Shown piece after piece: positions 27,001 to 38,500 of a stretch of 64,000 nt of DNA; the first letter of the stretch is position 1, and every line of letters starts with the position of its first letter. Made by a program: the position numbers and the translations under genes. This DNA is from Dipetalonema caudispina. Its lineage: Eukaryota; Nematoda; Chromadorea; Rhabditida; Onchocercidae. Location of the stretch: NCBI GenBank assembly GCA_013365325.1, contig JABVXV010000207.1, forward strand, positions 1 through 64,000, read 5' to 3'. The notes below the pieces were generated by a model. That model was not told where the DNA came from, did no database searches, and was given only the letters and a program-made list of their open reading frames with translations.

Positions 27001-30000
27001 GTGAAATCATAAGCAATTCGTTGAATTAACAAATTCATCAATATTATAATAATTTTTTATTTCAAATCTGCAAAATTTGCTATGCTTTTCCTTAAATTCG
27101 ATAATGAAAATTTTCTCTTTTTTATTTCTTTTAACATAATTTTTAAATTTTTGCAGCTAAATTTTCCTAGTCAAAATTCCATTTCCTTAATTTTTTAAAT
27201 TGTGTTTTTTCAGTCAAAGTTACGTTTTTTGAATTACTATAATTAGGTTTCAACCAAAATTTCAATAGTTATATCAAAAGAATTTTGTAAATTAAAAGAA
27301 AAAAGATGACAATGTAAAAATGACACTTTTCATTTATTCCATAATATGTTTTTATCGTATCACAACTCAAACATTTTTTTGAATTCTTCTTCCTTTTCAT
27401 TTTTTCTTTTTTTTTTTTTTGTAACAAAGCTAATAAAACATGTAACAATTTTCCTCTAACAGAATATTTGCCAAATTATCTTTAAAAATTTCTCATCCCT
27501 CGTTAACTCAATTTTTCCTTTACGTTAGAAGAGCCTTTTTTTTTCCTATTTAATGAGATTTTTTGAAATTTGAATTTTTTTTAGGCGAAATATTTCAAAT
27601 ATAAGGATTAAAATTTGATTCACCTAATGGAACTACTCTGTATTATGCTTTTTATTTCTGTTAGATTCAACGAGAAAAAATGATTGAATACATTTTGAGC
27701 GCTAATTGATCCAAATTGTTTCTGAACGACAATTCAAAAAACCGATTTGATATAATTTTGCTCGTATAAATAATTAACATAGTTGTTGAACATGTCGAAC
27801 ATTTAGAATTGAATTTTTCAATTGAATATTTTACTAAATTTCATAGCGATTTTAACCATTTTTCAATAATTTCGAAAAATATTCTGGAGTAGCTAGCAAT
27901 TGTTCGGTTTTTTTCAAATTAATGAATTTACCAAAGCCATGGATTTACCTTTATATATAGATCTATCAGATCATTATAATTGTGTGCAAAATTTCATATA
28001 AGTTCAAAAAATTAGAAGTGAAACAAGATGAACTGATTGTTTTAATTTTGCGCCCATTTTTTTTTAATTCATAATTTGCATAAAAAAACAAGAATTTACT
28101 CCATAACTTTTGTTAGATTGAATTTTTTCTGTTAAGGTACGTATAATAGTTAATATCATTCAATAATATCATGCAGTTATCCATTACAAAATTAGTCAAT
28201 TAAAGTATTAATTGGTGTTAATTACTGATGAATGAAGTAAGAAAGAAAAAGTTTAAAAGTATTGCAATCTAATGTAACAAATTTATTGTAGGAACGTTTC
28301 CTTCCAATCTTTTTTTTTTTTTAATTATCTTTTGAAATTCATAATTTGTAGTTCAACATGTGATGGAGCCTTTGGGATTACAGCTGTTGCTTCGTATACT
28401 ATTTTCACAAACACTGTCATTATTATGGTTAATAGTCCTGAAATACATATTGAACCATTCCGATTTTTTCCAAAAAATCAAAAAAGTAAGTTAACTGAAA
28501 GAATAAATTAGTGAAATTTTGATTTGGAAATTTTGGCAATGAAATATTTTCGGTTATCATTCAAATTTTATTTACCAAGTCTTCTGAATATTATATTGGT
28601 GGTTAGAAAATAGTACTTCTAAGAAAATTCCATAAGGATAGAGCAATTATGGCGAAAAATTTTCCCCAACAATTCCATAAAAAAATTTCTTTAACATAGT
28701 TATTTCATGTATGAGTTGAAATCATAAAGAAAAAATTTCCTGAAATTTTGAGGAAATTAACAAATATTTAATTAATCCGCAATTAGTCAATTTTGTGCAT
28801 TTTGCGTTATGAAAGCTTAAGGTAATGTGGTTTTTGCGCATTTGTCGGCTGGAGTATTTGAGCGTTGGTATCGTCGATATGAATTATTACCAAGTAAGTT
28901 TTTCGTCCAAAATTTTCTGATGTAAAATTGTTGTACATTTATATACCTTAGAATATTTCGCAAACTTAAAAAAAAGAATTGTTTGAAATTTCGAAAAATT
29001 TTAATTATTATTGAATTGATAGAAATATGTATATCGTTGAAATTACAATATAAACAAATAGTGCAAAACAAAAGATCAAAATTATTCATTGAATTGATTG
29101 TTATTATGAAATATAATTGATAAATGTACCATGAAATGAAGGAATTTTTTATTCTATACAATATTAGAAATAAAATAAAGTGCTGACAACTGACAACGAT
29201 AATATTTTATCATTGAAGAATTCTACTCAACAACGTTCTAAAATGATCATCTTATTTTCTCTACTAAATTTTACTGTCAAAGTTTATTGATGAATAAGTA
29301 CCGCTGCAATAATTGATCAATGATTACTATTATCATTGCTATTTCCCATTACTTTTTCGTCTTCATTTTCTCGGAAATCATAAAATTTTAAATTTTAACA
29401 CTGATGCATCTACGATAAATAGCGATACTGTCGAACACTTCCACCAATAAAGTATTTTTATTTGAAGTATGTTATTAAGATTAATCGAATTAATTATTGT
29501 CGAATGCACTTTACTGCATGTTTGGAAGTATCGTAAAAATCATTTGTGTATTTTATTAATTGAATTAGAATCTGCATGAATTAAAGTAGTAATTGAATAT
29601 TCTGGACTTACATGTTCGATATTTCAATACATGAAAATTGAAAGGTTGAATGAAAAGGATTAAAAATTTTGGACTTTTTAGATTAAAAGTCGATCAGGAA
29701 TTGAAAGAGCTTATTCATTTTATTTCCAACTTTTTAGTCTCAAATTTCGAATTCTTAATTTCGAATTTAATTCAAAATATCATTATGATGCCATTGAGAA
29801 AGTCATTTAATATTTTTTTTTCTTTGACCCAATTATACAATTTCTAAATTGATTCTTCATTATTTGTTGATTGCAAACTTGCATGAATTAATGTTATAAC
29901 TGCACAGTATAATACTACTTGCAGTACATAAACAACAAATGTAAATAAGTAAATGTGATAATTCAATTTGAATTTCATAACGTTTAATATCGACTTGTTA

Positions 30001-32561
30001 AAAATTCATCTTAAAGCTTCTCAAATTCAACGGTCGAGGAGAACGTTAGGACGATGCTTCATTCTTCTACTTATATATTCCTGTTTTTTCAAACACTTTC
30101 ACTTAAAATTCATAACTTTTTACTTATCGGTGCTATTGCCATTGTGGCGATTATTTAAAAAATTATTAAATGATATTTTAATAAATAATTATAATGGTAG
30201 TGGGAATAATTAATAATCGATAATAATAATAATAATAATAATAATAGAATGATTTTATTGTTGAATTTGGAATGTATAAATATTGTTTTTCAGAGGAATC
30301 TTTTATACTTTACTTATCTCTTTGGAAATTTATAAATCATTTATTAAATTAATATGTATGAGTATAATAATAGTAGGACAAATGTATTAATTAATTTATG
30401 ACATTTATTAGATATAGCTCTGTTATTAGAATAATTATGTTGATTAGTTTCTGACACTCAATAAACTTGATACTAAGATAATTCTGTGTTTTTCTTTTTT
30501 TAGAAAAGATAAATTATTGACAATAAAACGATGCATATAAGGATGATATTACGAATTGTGTGTAGTAAAAGTAATTTCGATCTTGTTGAATAATGCTAAT
30601 TTTACTAGTACTCCACTATTAGTGGAGTTGTTGACCGAAAGAAAACCAATAATCATCAGATTATAGCTTCATACCCGTCAATGTGCGACAACTAGCATTG
30701 CGCCATACATGCTTCTTCGTCGGTCTTCCTTTTCTATTTCATACTTTGATTGATCTCTTTGTTTTCTAGTTTTTTCAGTCCCTTTTTATATTCATTTTAA
30801 AATAAGTATTTAAATAGTCAGAGAAATTCTATTGATAAATCTGAAGAGATTTTCCTCTTAAAACTTTTTCAATTGATCATTTTCATCGACTTAGGATAAG
30901 AATTAGTTTGTCAAACCATAGCAATAAGTATATTTAAGAAGTTTCTAAGCTGATAAAGAAGGCAAAGGATTTGATGTATTGATAATAGCCTGATTTATAG
31001 GATATTGCAAAACGGATATAAGTTAGATTATCCGGAAATATGCTAGAAATAGAATAACTGGATAATTTTGATGTTTACGGCTAAAGTTCCATTAACAACT
31101 GTTATTGTATCATTGGAATTCCGATGTATTGATGTAAAGATTGGCCGGAGCTGTAATGGAAAAATTGAATTTTATTATATCGAATAAATTAACATATAAA
31201 TATCGAATTTTATATTATTGAGTAAATCAGTAAATAAATATTGAACTTTATCAGTATCGAGCAAACCGATTGATAAATATTGAATTTTAACATTTCGAGT
31301 AATTTGATAAATATATATTGAATTTTTAAATCAACGAACAAAGAAATAAGTATATATATATATATTTTATTATGGATAAAACAAATAATTGAATTCATAT
31401 TAGTGGAAAAGAGGAAATGCGTTATGTTTGGATAAACAATTTGTGTTATGTATTAGCATAAAGCTATGTGAATACTACTCATCCAAAGGATGTCTCTTTA
31501 ATTTTACTACTCATCCAAAGGATGTGTCTTTAATTTTTTATCAGTTAGCATTTTTTTTTTTAGCTAAATAGTTTGGGATGTTTACTACTCTTAGATTTAA
31601 CTGCAAAGGAAATGGAAATTTGAGAAGAGTAAATTTCATTCATTTGTATTTATTTATGTAAATGGAACAAAAAAACAAAAGAAAAAAAATTTCGCTCGTT
31701 ATTGAAATTCTTTGAAATTGTTAAGAATTATAAATTTTGAATTTATTTTATAACTAGTTTTTTTTTTTTTTTTTTTTTTTTTTTGTAATATTTCCTGTAA
31801 GCTTTTAAATATATATACTTGAGGTGAATAAATTTCCAAATTGAAATTTAAAATTGAATGTTTCCGCGGATAATCTTGACTATTATTACAAAATAGGAAA
31901 AGATAGGGAATAAGATCAAAATTTAATCTTCGCATCCATTCCTTGTCCAATATACATCAAATTATTAAATTAATATAGAAGAATTTTGTTGTTGGATTAT
32001 TTTTATGCTCGAAAAGAATTAAGGAATACAGACTTGATTTAATTGTATCATTACAATTGAAATGATAAATCGAACAAAATTGATTGTATTGGAATCAATT
32101 TTATCCATTATGATTGTTGTAACAATGGTAGAATGCAAATATTTTATCTTAATGCCAAAATTCGATACAAAATTGTGAGAATTACTCTTTTCTTTCGGGA
32201 ATAATTTGATGACTTTTATGTGAAATGCTTTTATTTGATGGATATTCCTTTCATTGAAGATTATAATAAGTGTGTACTATCTTCTGGGAGAAATACACAA
32301 AGAGATAATTGAAGTGGAAAAGAAGTAGATAAAAATCTGAAAAAAGAAACCAAAAAAAAAGCAAGTAATTTTAAATGTTTCTTAGCATATTTTGAAATAG
32401 TTACTACATAAGGCTTAGAAATGTATGAGAGTGTATGAATGAGAATCAGCAGAATAATGAAATGTTGTCATCCTTGGACGTTGATTGACTTTTCAGAAGC
32501 AACCATCGAGAAAAATCCATCACAGAGTGCTGACAAAGTGTTACAGCAAAAACAGCTGTAA
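15019..32561 (+). CDS. Unrecognised multi-exon protein, probably membrane-associated
   Basis: I do not recognise this protein. Seven exons join with consistent phase: 15019-15120, 15485-15703, 16154-16274, 21918-22103, 28384-28485, 28822-28893, 32497-32561, giving 288 residues if the start is the Met at 15019; a further 5' exon is possible. The N-terminal half is polar, with a basic cluster (KKRNTRQKK near residue 112). Residues 148-157 (TAILVLLIYA) and 211-224 (VASYTIFTNTVIIM) are hydrophobic. Between them is a His-rich basic stretch (KWHHRYYHHRF). The C-terminal half has aromatic motifs such as FERWYRRYELLP. Introns of 5.6, 6.3 and 3.6 kb are far longer than those of the neighbours. The acceptor of exon 21918 could instead be 12 bases downstream, in the same frame. 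The last exon (ends KVLQQKQL then stop) is supported only by phase and a TTTTCAG acceptor; it could be 5' leader of mec-2 instead. Exons 1-4 are the most convincing. Confidence 0.55.
15805..15831. repeat. (CA)n microsatellite
   Basis: A run of CA dinucleotides with one CATA interruption, just after the donor at 15703 and inside an intron. Confidence 0.9.
17862..17924. repeat. (TG)n microsatellite
   Basis: About 60 bases of TG repeats broken by a few TATG and TTTG units, in a long intron. Confidence 0.9.
18161..18203. repeat. GC-richer imperfect direct repeat
   Basis: Two adjacent units share the pattern GAAAGG(A)GCGG followed by TATTGTC. The patch stands out because the surrounding intron is mostly A and T. 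Confidence 0.6.
22104..28383 (+). other. 6.3-kb intron of the unrecognised gene
   Basis: The interval starts at GTGAGT and ends at GGATTACAG. It is AT-rich with many homopolymers and a 26-bp tandem repeat near 24742. Several chance open frames occur (for example 23929-24201), but none has both splice signals and a convincing protein. Confidence 0.45.
24742..24794. repeat. 26-bp tandem duplication
   Basis: Two imperfect copies of a unit containing CGGA(T/A)GATATAGTA(G/A)GTAG lie head to tail, with period 26. Confidence 0.7.
30221..30245. repeat. (AAT)n microsatellite
   Basis: About eight AAT units in a row. Confidence 0.9.
31165..31357. repeat. Degenerate 38-bp minisatellite, about five copies
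   Basis: Copies begin with T(T/C)GAA(T/C)TTT at 31165, 31203, 31241, 31280 and 31318. Most carry a CGA(G/A)(T/C)AAA-like block mid-unit and end in ATAAATA. The spacing is 38 to 39 bases. The copies have diverged, so the array is old. Confidence 0.75.
31473..31536. repeat. 32-bp tandem duplication with internal palindrome
   Basis: Two copies of a 32-base unit starting TACTACTCATCCAAAGGATG differ at about one base. Each contains the near-palindrome CATCCAAAGGATG. Confidence 0.9.
31758..31784. repeat. Poly-T run of 27
   Basis: An uninterrupted run of T in the interval upstream of mec-2. Confidence 0.9.
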
Positions 32562-32818
32562 AATTGACTGCATGAAAAGGATGCTTATCTGAAGCGGAAA
32601 AAAAAAATCAAAAGGAGCCAACGAATATCTGCATATCGCCTTATGAACCATAGTATCCGAACTCGTCCACTATTCCAAAAAACGCTAACGCGAGGAGATA
32701 AAATTCCATGCTACCATTTATTGGATCCATCAAAAGTAACTGCTGTTCCATATTGATTCGAAAAGAAACTTCTCGAGAAGATTTGGAAGGTGGAATTCTG
32801 ACAATTGTCGGATTAACT

Positions 32819-33176
32819 ATGGCTAACAGAAATAATGCTAATAAGCAATTATCAAAAGAGCCTGATGATAAGGATCCTATGCGTTTATTGATTGATAATG
32901 GTACTGATAATGTTGATAGCAATGTGATCAGATCAGATGAAGATATTTTACATTTTCGAAGAACCCTAGCACAAAGTGCAGAATCATTGTATCCATTTGG
33001 TATCGAGCATCTACAATCATCATCAACGCGACGTCTTTCGCATAATTTTAACAGTGAACGACGTCGATCCTTGCTTTGGGCAAGACCAACAACGGAAGAA
33101 TTAATGGCCAGAGCAAGCCGTCGTACTTCAGAGGAGCCAAAATCGCAGCATTCTGCACAATTTGACCCTATTAGAG
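32819..33176 (+). CDS. mec-2: Candidate alternative first exon of mec-2
   Basis: A long open frame begins at ATG 32819 (or ATG 32708 in the same frame) and reads through 119 codons to a possible donor (AGAG then GTCTGA) in phase 1. This is the same phase accepted by the first stomatin exon at 37020. The encoded segment is polar and Arg/Ser-rich, with motifs such as RRLSHNFNSERRRSLLWARP that contain possible basophilic kinase sites. Joined to the stomatin exons and the conserved tail it would give a 486-residue form with a different N-terminus. The frame has protein-like codon use. Its assignment to mec-2 rather than to a separate gene is inferred from strand, position and phase only. Confidence 0.5.
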
Positions 33177-34382
33177 GTCTGACTCTAATTAATCTATCAA
33201 ATTTATTGATAGCAAATTTTTGATTTTCTTTTTTTTTTTTTTTTGTTTTGTTTCAATTAAATCAACTATCAAATTGTTCAGTTCTCAGTTTAATGTTCTT
33301 AGATGCTGTTCTTCAAAATCTAATATGCTCAATAATTATTCTGCTCATTTGGTCATTCCAATTCAAATTTGATCACTCCAATCTGCATGTCCACTATTTC
33401 TCTTCCAATCATTAGTTTTCAAAGACTGAAAAATACAATCAATCATTGAATGCAACCCTAATCATTCCTGCTTATTCCGATAGCTGAAATAATACAACTT
33501 TATTATCTTAGCGAGATCGATCAGAATAAAATTTCACTAAATAAAATTCGTCGAAAAAAAAAATAATGCAATTTCATTATTCTTTCAACTTCTATTATTT
33601 TCTTCAGTCTCATTTCATATCACAAATCTACTTTTTTCACGTTGATAAATTTGCATATTATTTACAGTCCAAATATACTTTCTGAAAATGTAACAATTAC
33701 TTGTCAAAGTATAATTATTTCTTTAATAGTAAGTGAATTTTGTTGTGATATTACCAAACAATGCACTCTTGAATTCTCTTCTGCAATTTAATAAAATCTG
33801 TTGGGCAACTGTAGCAATATATATGATCGTAAGATACCAAAATAATTTAACATGGATTATTTCATTCATTCATTTCAAATTTGTTGAAAGCTTGGAGATT
33901 TCTCCCAAAAAAAAAAAGCTTGAAAAGAGAATATAAATTTTAGAATTAAGTGTAAATGGAAACATTGGATTTCTTATAATTTCATAGATTATGCTAAAAA
34001 TAGTTCAACTAACAATGTCTTATTTCCTTGCATTCATGGGTTTTTTTTTTTTTCGATTTTTCATTATTTTTATCGATTTCAGTTATTCGCCTGTTTACAT
34101 ATGCATATATTTATATCATTGGTGAATAATATACTTATGATTTTTAAAAGATTTTCAACATAACCTTCTCTTTTTCATTCTCATATGAACTTTTTATTTT
34201 GTCACTCTTTAAATTTAACCATTTAAATTCATATATTTTGTCTGTCTTCTTCGCATTTTTTGACCTTTTCTGTTACTATGAAAAAGATAATTTTAGAAAA
34301 TGATAAAAATGCATCCGATGATTTATTAAATGATAATATATTTTTATGAGCAATATCACAAAAAAATATTACAAATATTATA

Positions 34383-34406
34383 AACAAACAAACAAACAAA
34401 CAAACA
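34383..34406. repeat. (AAAC)n microsatellite
   Basis: About six AAAC units in a row in the mec-2 upstream intron. Confidence 0.85.
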
Positions 34407-35566
34407 ACGCAATAAACATAATTTTATCTGAAAGATAATGGAAAAAGAAGTGAGAAAATGAGATAAAAATCATTATTATTTACAAAAATTATAAATTTTT
34501 CGAAATTTTAATTAACTTTAACACATACCTAGCCGACTCTTTCTGAAACGATGATAGCAATAGTTGTAATAATGGACGCATTTAACACTTATGATTATAT
34601 TTGTAAATTGTCAATCTCAATTAATGAAGTAATTATAGTTATAATTTAGCAAATTGAAAGATCTTTTTGGCTATTTTTGATATACAAAACTTATTCCTTT
34701 TTTTTAAATAACAACATTTTCTTTCATTAATATTTTTTTAATAATATATTTCTAAGCTTTAATTAAAATTTCATAAAAATTTATCCAAAAGGAGCCAAAA
34801 ATGTGAGGATATAAAATGAAATGCATGAAAAATGCTTGATGAAATAAAATGCCATGTCTTAAAAATATTAGCTATTCTTGGAGAAAAAACTGAAAATGAT
34901 AGTAATTGATGCTTTTTAATGCATGCCATAATGTTACTGCATGTCATGATAATAATGCATGCCATGATAATACCACTATTGCATTCTATATGTTATCATA
35001 CTTGTAAAATTGGAATTGTGAATGTTTAAAAGATAATTTTCAACCATTATAAAGGAAAAAAAAAAACTAAAAAAGCTAAGGCAACATGAAAATGTATAAA
35101 TCAATTGTGAAAGAAAAAATTTTTCCATTTAACAAATTTCATCAATTCAGGCAGTATTATGTTTCCTTCATTTCTCCTCCTTTCAAATGGTGCAAAAACA
35201 AAGAATTCTAATTTTTCAAATAGATATAAAACAAACTTTTTTTCATGCATTTTAAATAAATACAACCATCTTTCTGCCAAGTCTTTCATATTTTAAAATG
35301 TTTTTTTTGTTTTCGTTTTTTTTTTTTTTCATAGCCATTTTAGTTTGGTCATTTTTGCTTCATAGCCAATTTGCAACTTTGATAGTTGCAGTTTTTATAT
35401 CAGAATCTTTATTTAATACTAAAATTAAAACTGTGAAAGTTTTCTCTTCTTTTTAAGGCATTCTTGCATACACACAATTTGCATAATTCGATAGAGCATT
35501 AAATGAATTTCATGACACATCTGTTATTATTAGATTATTCGCAATAATTATGCATATATATCAACA

Positions 35567-38500
35567 ATGTTAGCATCCAAACATCAATCTCTAACAGTAT
35601 TATCATCATCGGCAAATCCTGCATTCAATCCTATCGATAGTCATTTCATTGATGAGAGAAGCGAATCATTAACTTCATTCACTATCAAAGATGATCATCC
35701 ATTGAGTGTTAGTAGCGATGAGGCAAAAAATTCTGCTATGGAAATACTTGATAATTTGATCGAAAAGGTACAATATAATTAGTTTGCATAAATTGTCCCA
35801 TAGCATTGAGTGGAGTTTTTTTTTTTTTTGATCATGAAAACAAAATTTCCTTTAATAATTTCAATGATTTTAACGAAAGGAAGTGAAAAAAAGTAATCTT
35901 TGTCTGCGCTTATCTTCTCTTATGTTTTTCTTTAGTTACCAAAAACTTCGTCAATTATCGCGAAAAAGAATCAAATGTCCAGTGTGAATGGCTTGAACTA
36001 TGATCAGCCATATATCAATGTAGTAAAATTTGACACAAATATGTATCAACAAATTGAGATTGAGACAGAATGCGATCGTAAGCTGATATCGGAATTTTTC
36101 ATCATTTTTTATCCAATAAATCATACTAACAAAGACAATCTTTTCATCAAAAATTGTGATTGATGCAAAATTAATCGATATTGCTATTTTTAACAGCTAT
36201 ACTTTACTAGAAACTAAACTTTTTTAATATTTGGACGATGAAATTACTTTCGTATTGTTTCTCAGTTGCCCATAAAATTCATTAAGCTTTTTTCAAACAT
36301 TAGCTTTATGTACAAGTAAACTTCAATAACTCGGTAATTTCAGTGATTACTCCTTTTTATCTTATACTTCTCTATTCTGTGTTGATATTGATTAGAACTT
36401 CTTTTTTTTCTTTCTAATACTTTCTCAAACAACTAAATTTGATGTTTATGCTAAATGAGTTTGTCACATTCGTAATCAGACGAGAAGTTAAACAAATGAC
36501 AGCATATCCATCAAAGTAAATCAACAATGGACATTTTCCATTGAAATATTTTCAAATTCAAGAAATGTCAATTATAATGCATTGTAACTAATATCACTTT
36601 AATCATATTGTTTTAATTTTAACATTTAGAGTAATTAGGTTAATAAGAATCATAATAAAATTTCAGTAAATTTTACTACTATTTACGAAACAGTTGGAAA
36701 AGTATCATTTTATTTGATTATTTCATTGGTGGAAATGAATGAAAACTATGATTATTTCTATAATTAAAATTATACAATTTATTCAAAATAATTCCCAAAT
36801 ATCTCTTAACCTTTTTTCTTTTTACCATTTTTCCTTTCATACCTGTATAAACTGGTTTATACTCATTAATTAAATGTATATGTTTATGAATTCATTTATT
36901 AAAGGTGAGTAAATTTTTAACTTCTTTACATACGTTTATTTATAAATTAATAAATTTTATTCCTTAAATTTCTATTCCAATTGAAATTTCACCCTTTTTA
37001 TTCTTACCTTTTCTTTCAGCGAATATACAAAGTGAATTAGGCTTCTGCGGTTGGATCCTAACGATACTATCTTATATATTGATCTTTTTTACATTACCAA
37101 TTTCAGTATGCATGTGTGTTAAAGTAAGTTAATTATTTCATCAATTTCACAATTATTTTATTGATTCTATTATTTTTCATTCAACAATTATCTTCAAATT
37201 TAACTATTTCAGTAATGATTCTTTCATTTTAATACCTTTATCATTTCGATACGTAAGCAATTAGTGTATCATTTCTACAGAAATATTAATCGAAACTTGG
37301 TCTCTTTTTTGTAAAAGAAAATAGCAAATTTTATCAGAAAAAAATCTAAGCTTAACATTTTTCTACTTATCATTTTATACCGGTAAAAGTTAATTAAATA
37401 GTTGTACTTTCTAAAGTTTTTAGGAAAATCTTCTTCTTCAATAGATTTGGAAGTAAGATCAAAAAGGTCAAGGAAAATTAGGGAAAGAAGGTATGATCAG
37501 TTAAATCATCATTCTTTATCATTCTGATAGCTAATCTTATCAAAAATATTTGTTTCAGGTTGTACAAGAATATGAAAGGGTTGTGGTATTTCGATTAGGT
37601 CGTTTAATGCCTGGTGGAGCAAAAGGCCCCGGTTTGTTACTAAATTCATTTAAATTTTAGTAACAAATTTACTTGAATATTAACAAATTTTGAAAGTTTA
37701 CAATCTGTCATAAAAAATTTTCTAAAAATTTGCTAATATTTAGGTATATTTTTTATTGTGCCATGCATAGATACATATCGTAAAGTCGATCTACGTGTGA
37801 TCTCATTCGAAGTGCCTCCACAAGAGGTAAAACTTTTATTAAATTACCACTCATTTTTACATTGACATACTTTTTTTTTTATCACAATCTTGACAATATG
37901 TTAATTTGCACAGCATTAAAGTATTTCTAAGTTGGACGTTACATAAATTTAAGCAAATAGGAAAACACATATTACCTTATTTTTCTGGCAGTTCATTTTT
38001 TACCTATTTATCAGCTGGTTTAATTTAACGTCCCAATAATCGATCTGAGTTTATCTCTTTAAACAATCAAAGCTTTATCATTCTCTATCAAAACATTAAC
38101 CTATACTACTATAAATTTAATAAATCTTTGGATGATTTATTGTCATTTTTTTTTACATGTATCATTATTTTTAAGCTAATTTTTATATTTCCTAAATTTG
38201 AGAAAATTGCCTGATCTTACAGATTCTTTCTAAAGATTCAGTAACTGTAGCTGTAGATGCAGTTGTATATTTTCGAATATCAAATGCTACTGTATCGGTT
38301 ACTAATGTTGAAGATGCTGCGAGGTCTTTTTTTTTTTATAACACCTTTTTTTTTTGGTTGGATATTTTCAAAAAAAAAATTCATTTTCAAAATACAAATT
38401 AGGAGTGAAAGAGTAAAATTAATTAGCAAAACATTTGGAAACAAATAAGAAATAAGTTTAGAATTGAGCTATTGTATTCTTTCAATAGATAATCCAATGT

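Larger units (their letters stand above)
28894..32496 (+). other. 3.6-kb intron or intergenic stretch
   Basis: This starts at a GTAAGT donor. It holds an AAT microsatellite (30221-30245), an 8-bp perfect palindrome (30611-30627), a 38-bp degenerate minisatellite (31165-31357), a 32-bp tandem duplication (31473-31536) and a 27-base T run (31758-31784). If exon 32497-32561 is not part of the upstream gene, that gene's true last exon should lie in this stretch. Confidence 0.4.

Noticed and set aside
28347..28485. Longer exon starting at 28352 in another frame (VQHVMEPLGLQLLLR)
   Set aside because: It would not be in phase with the following exon in its protein-like frame. The GGATTACAG acceptor at 28383 gives a consistent frame on both sides.
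28817..29161. 114-codon open frame on the minus strand
   Set aside because: It is low-complexity and Ile/Asn/Phe-rich, with no splice signals, and it overlaps a plus-strand exon.
34383..34406. Short regular repeats as a possible CRISPR array
   Set aside because: They are simple microsatellites without spacers, in eukaryotic DNA.
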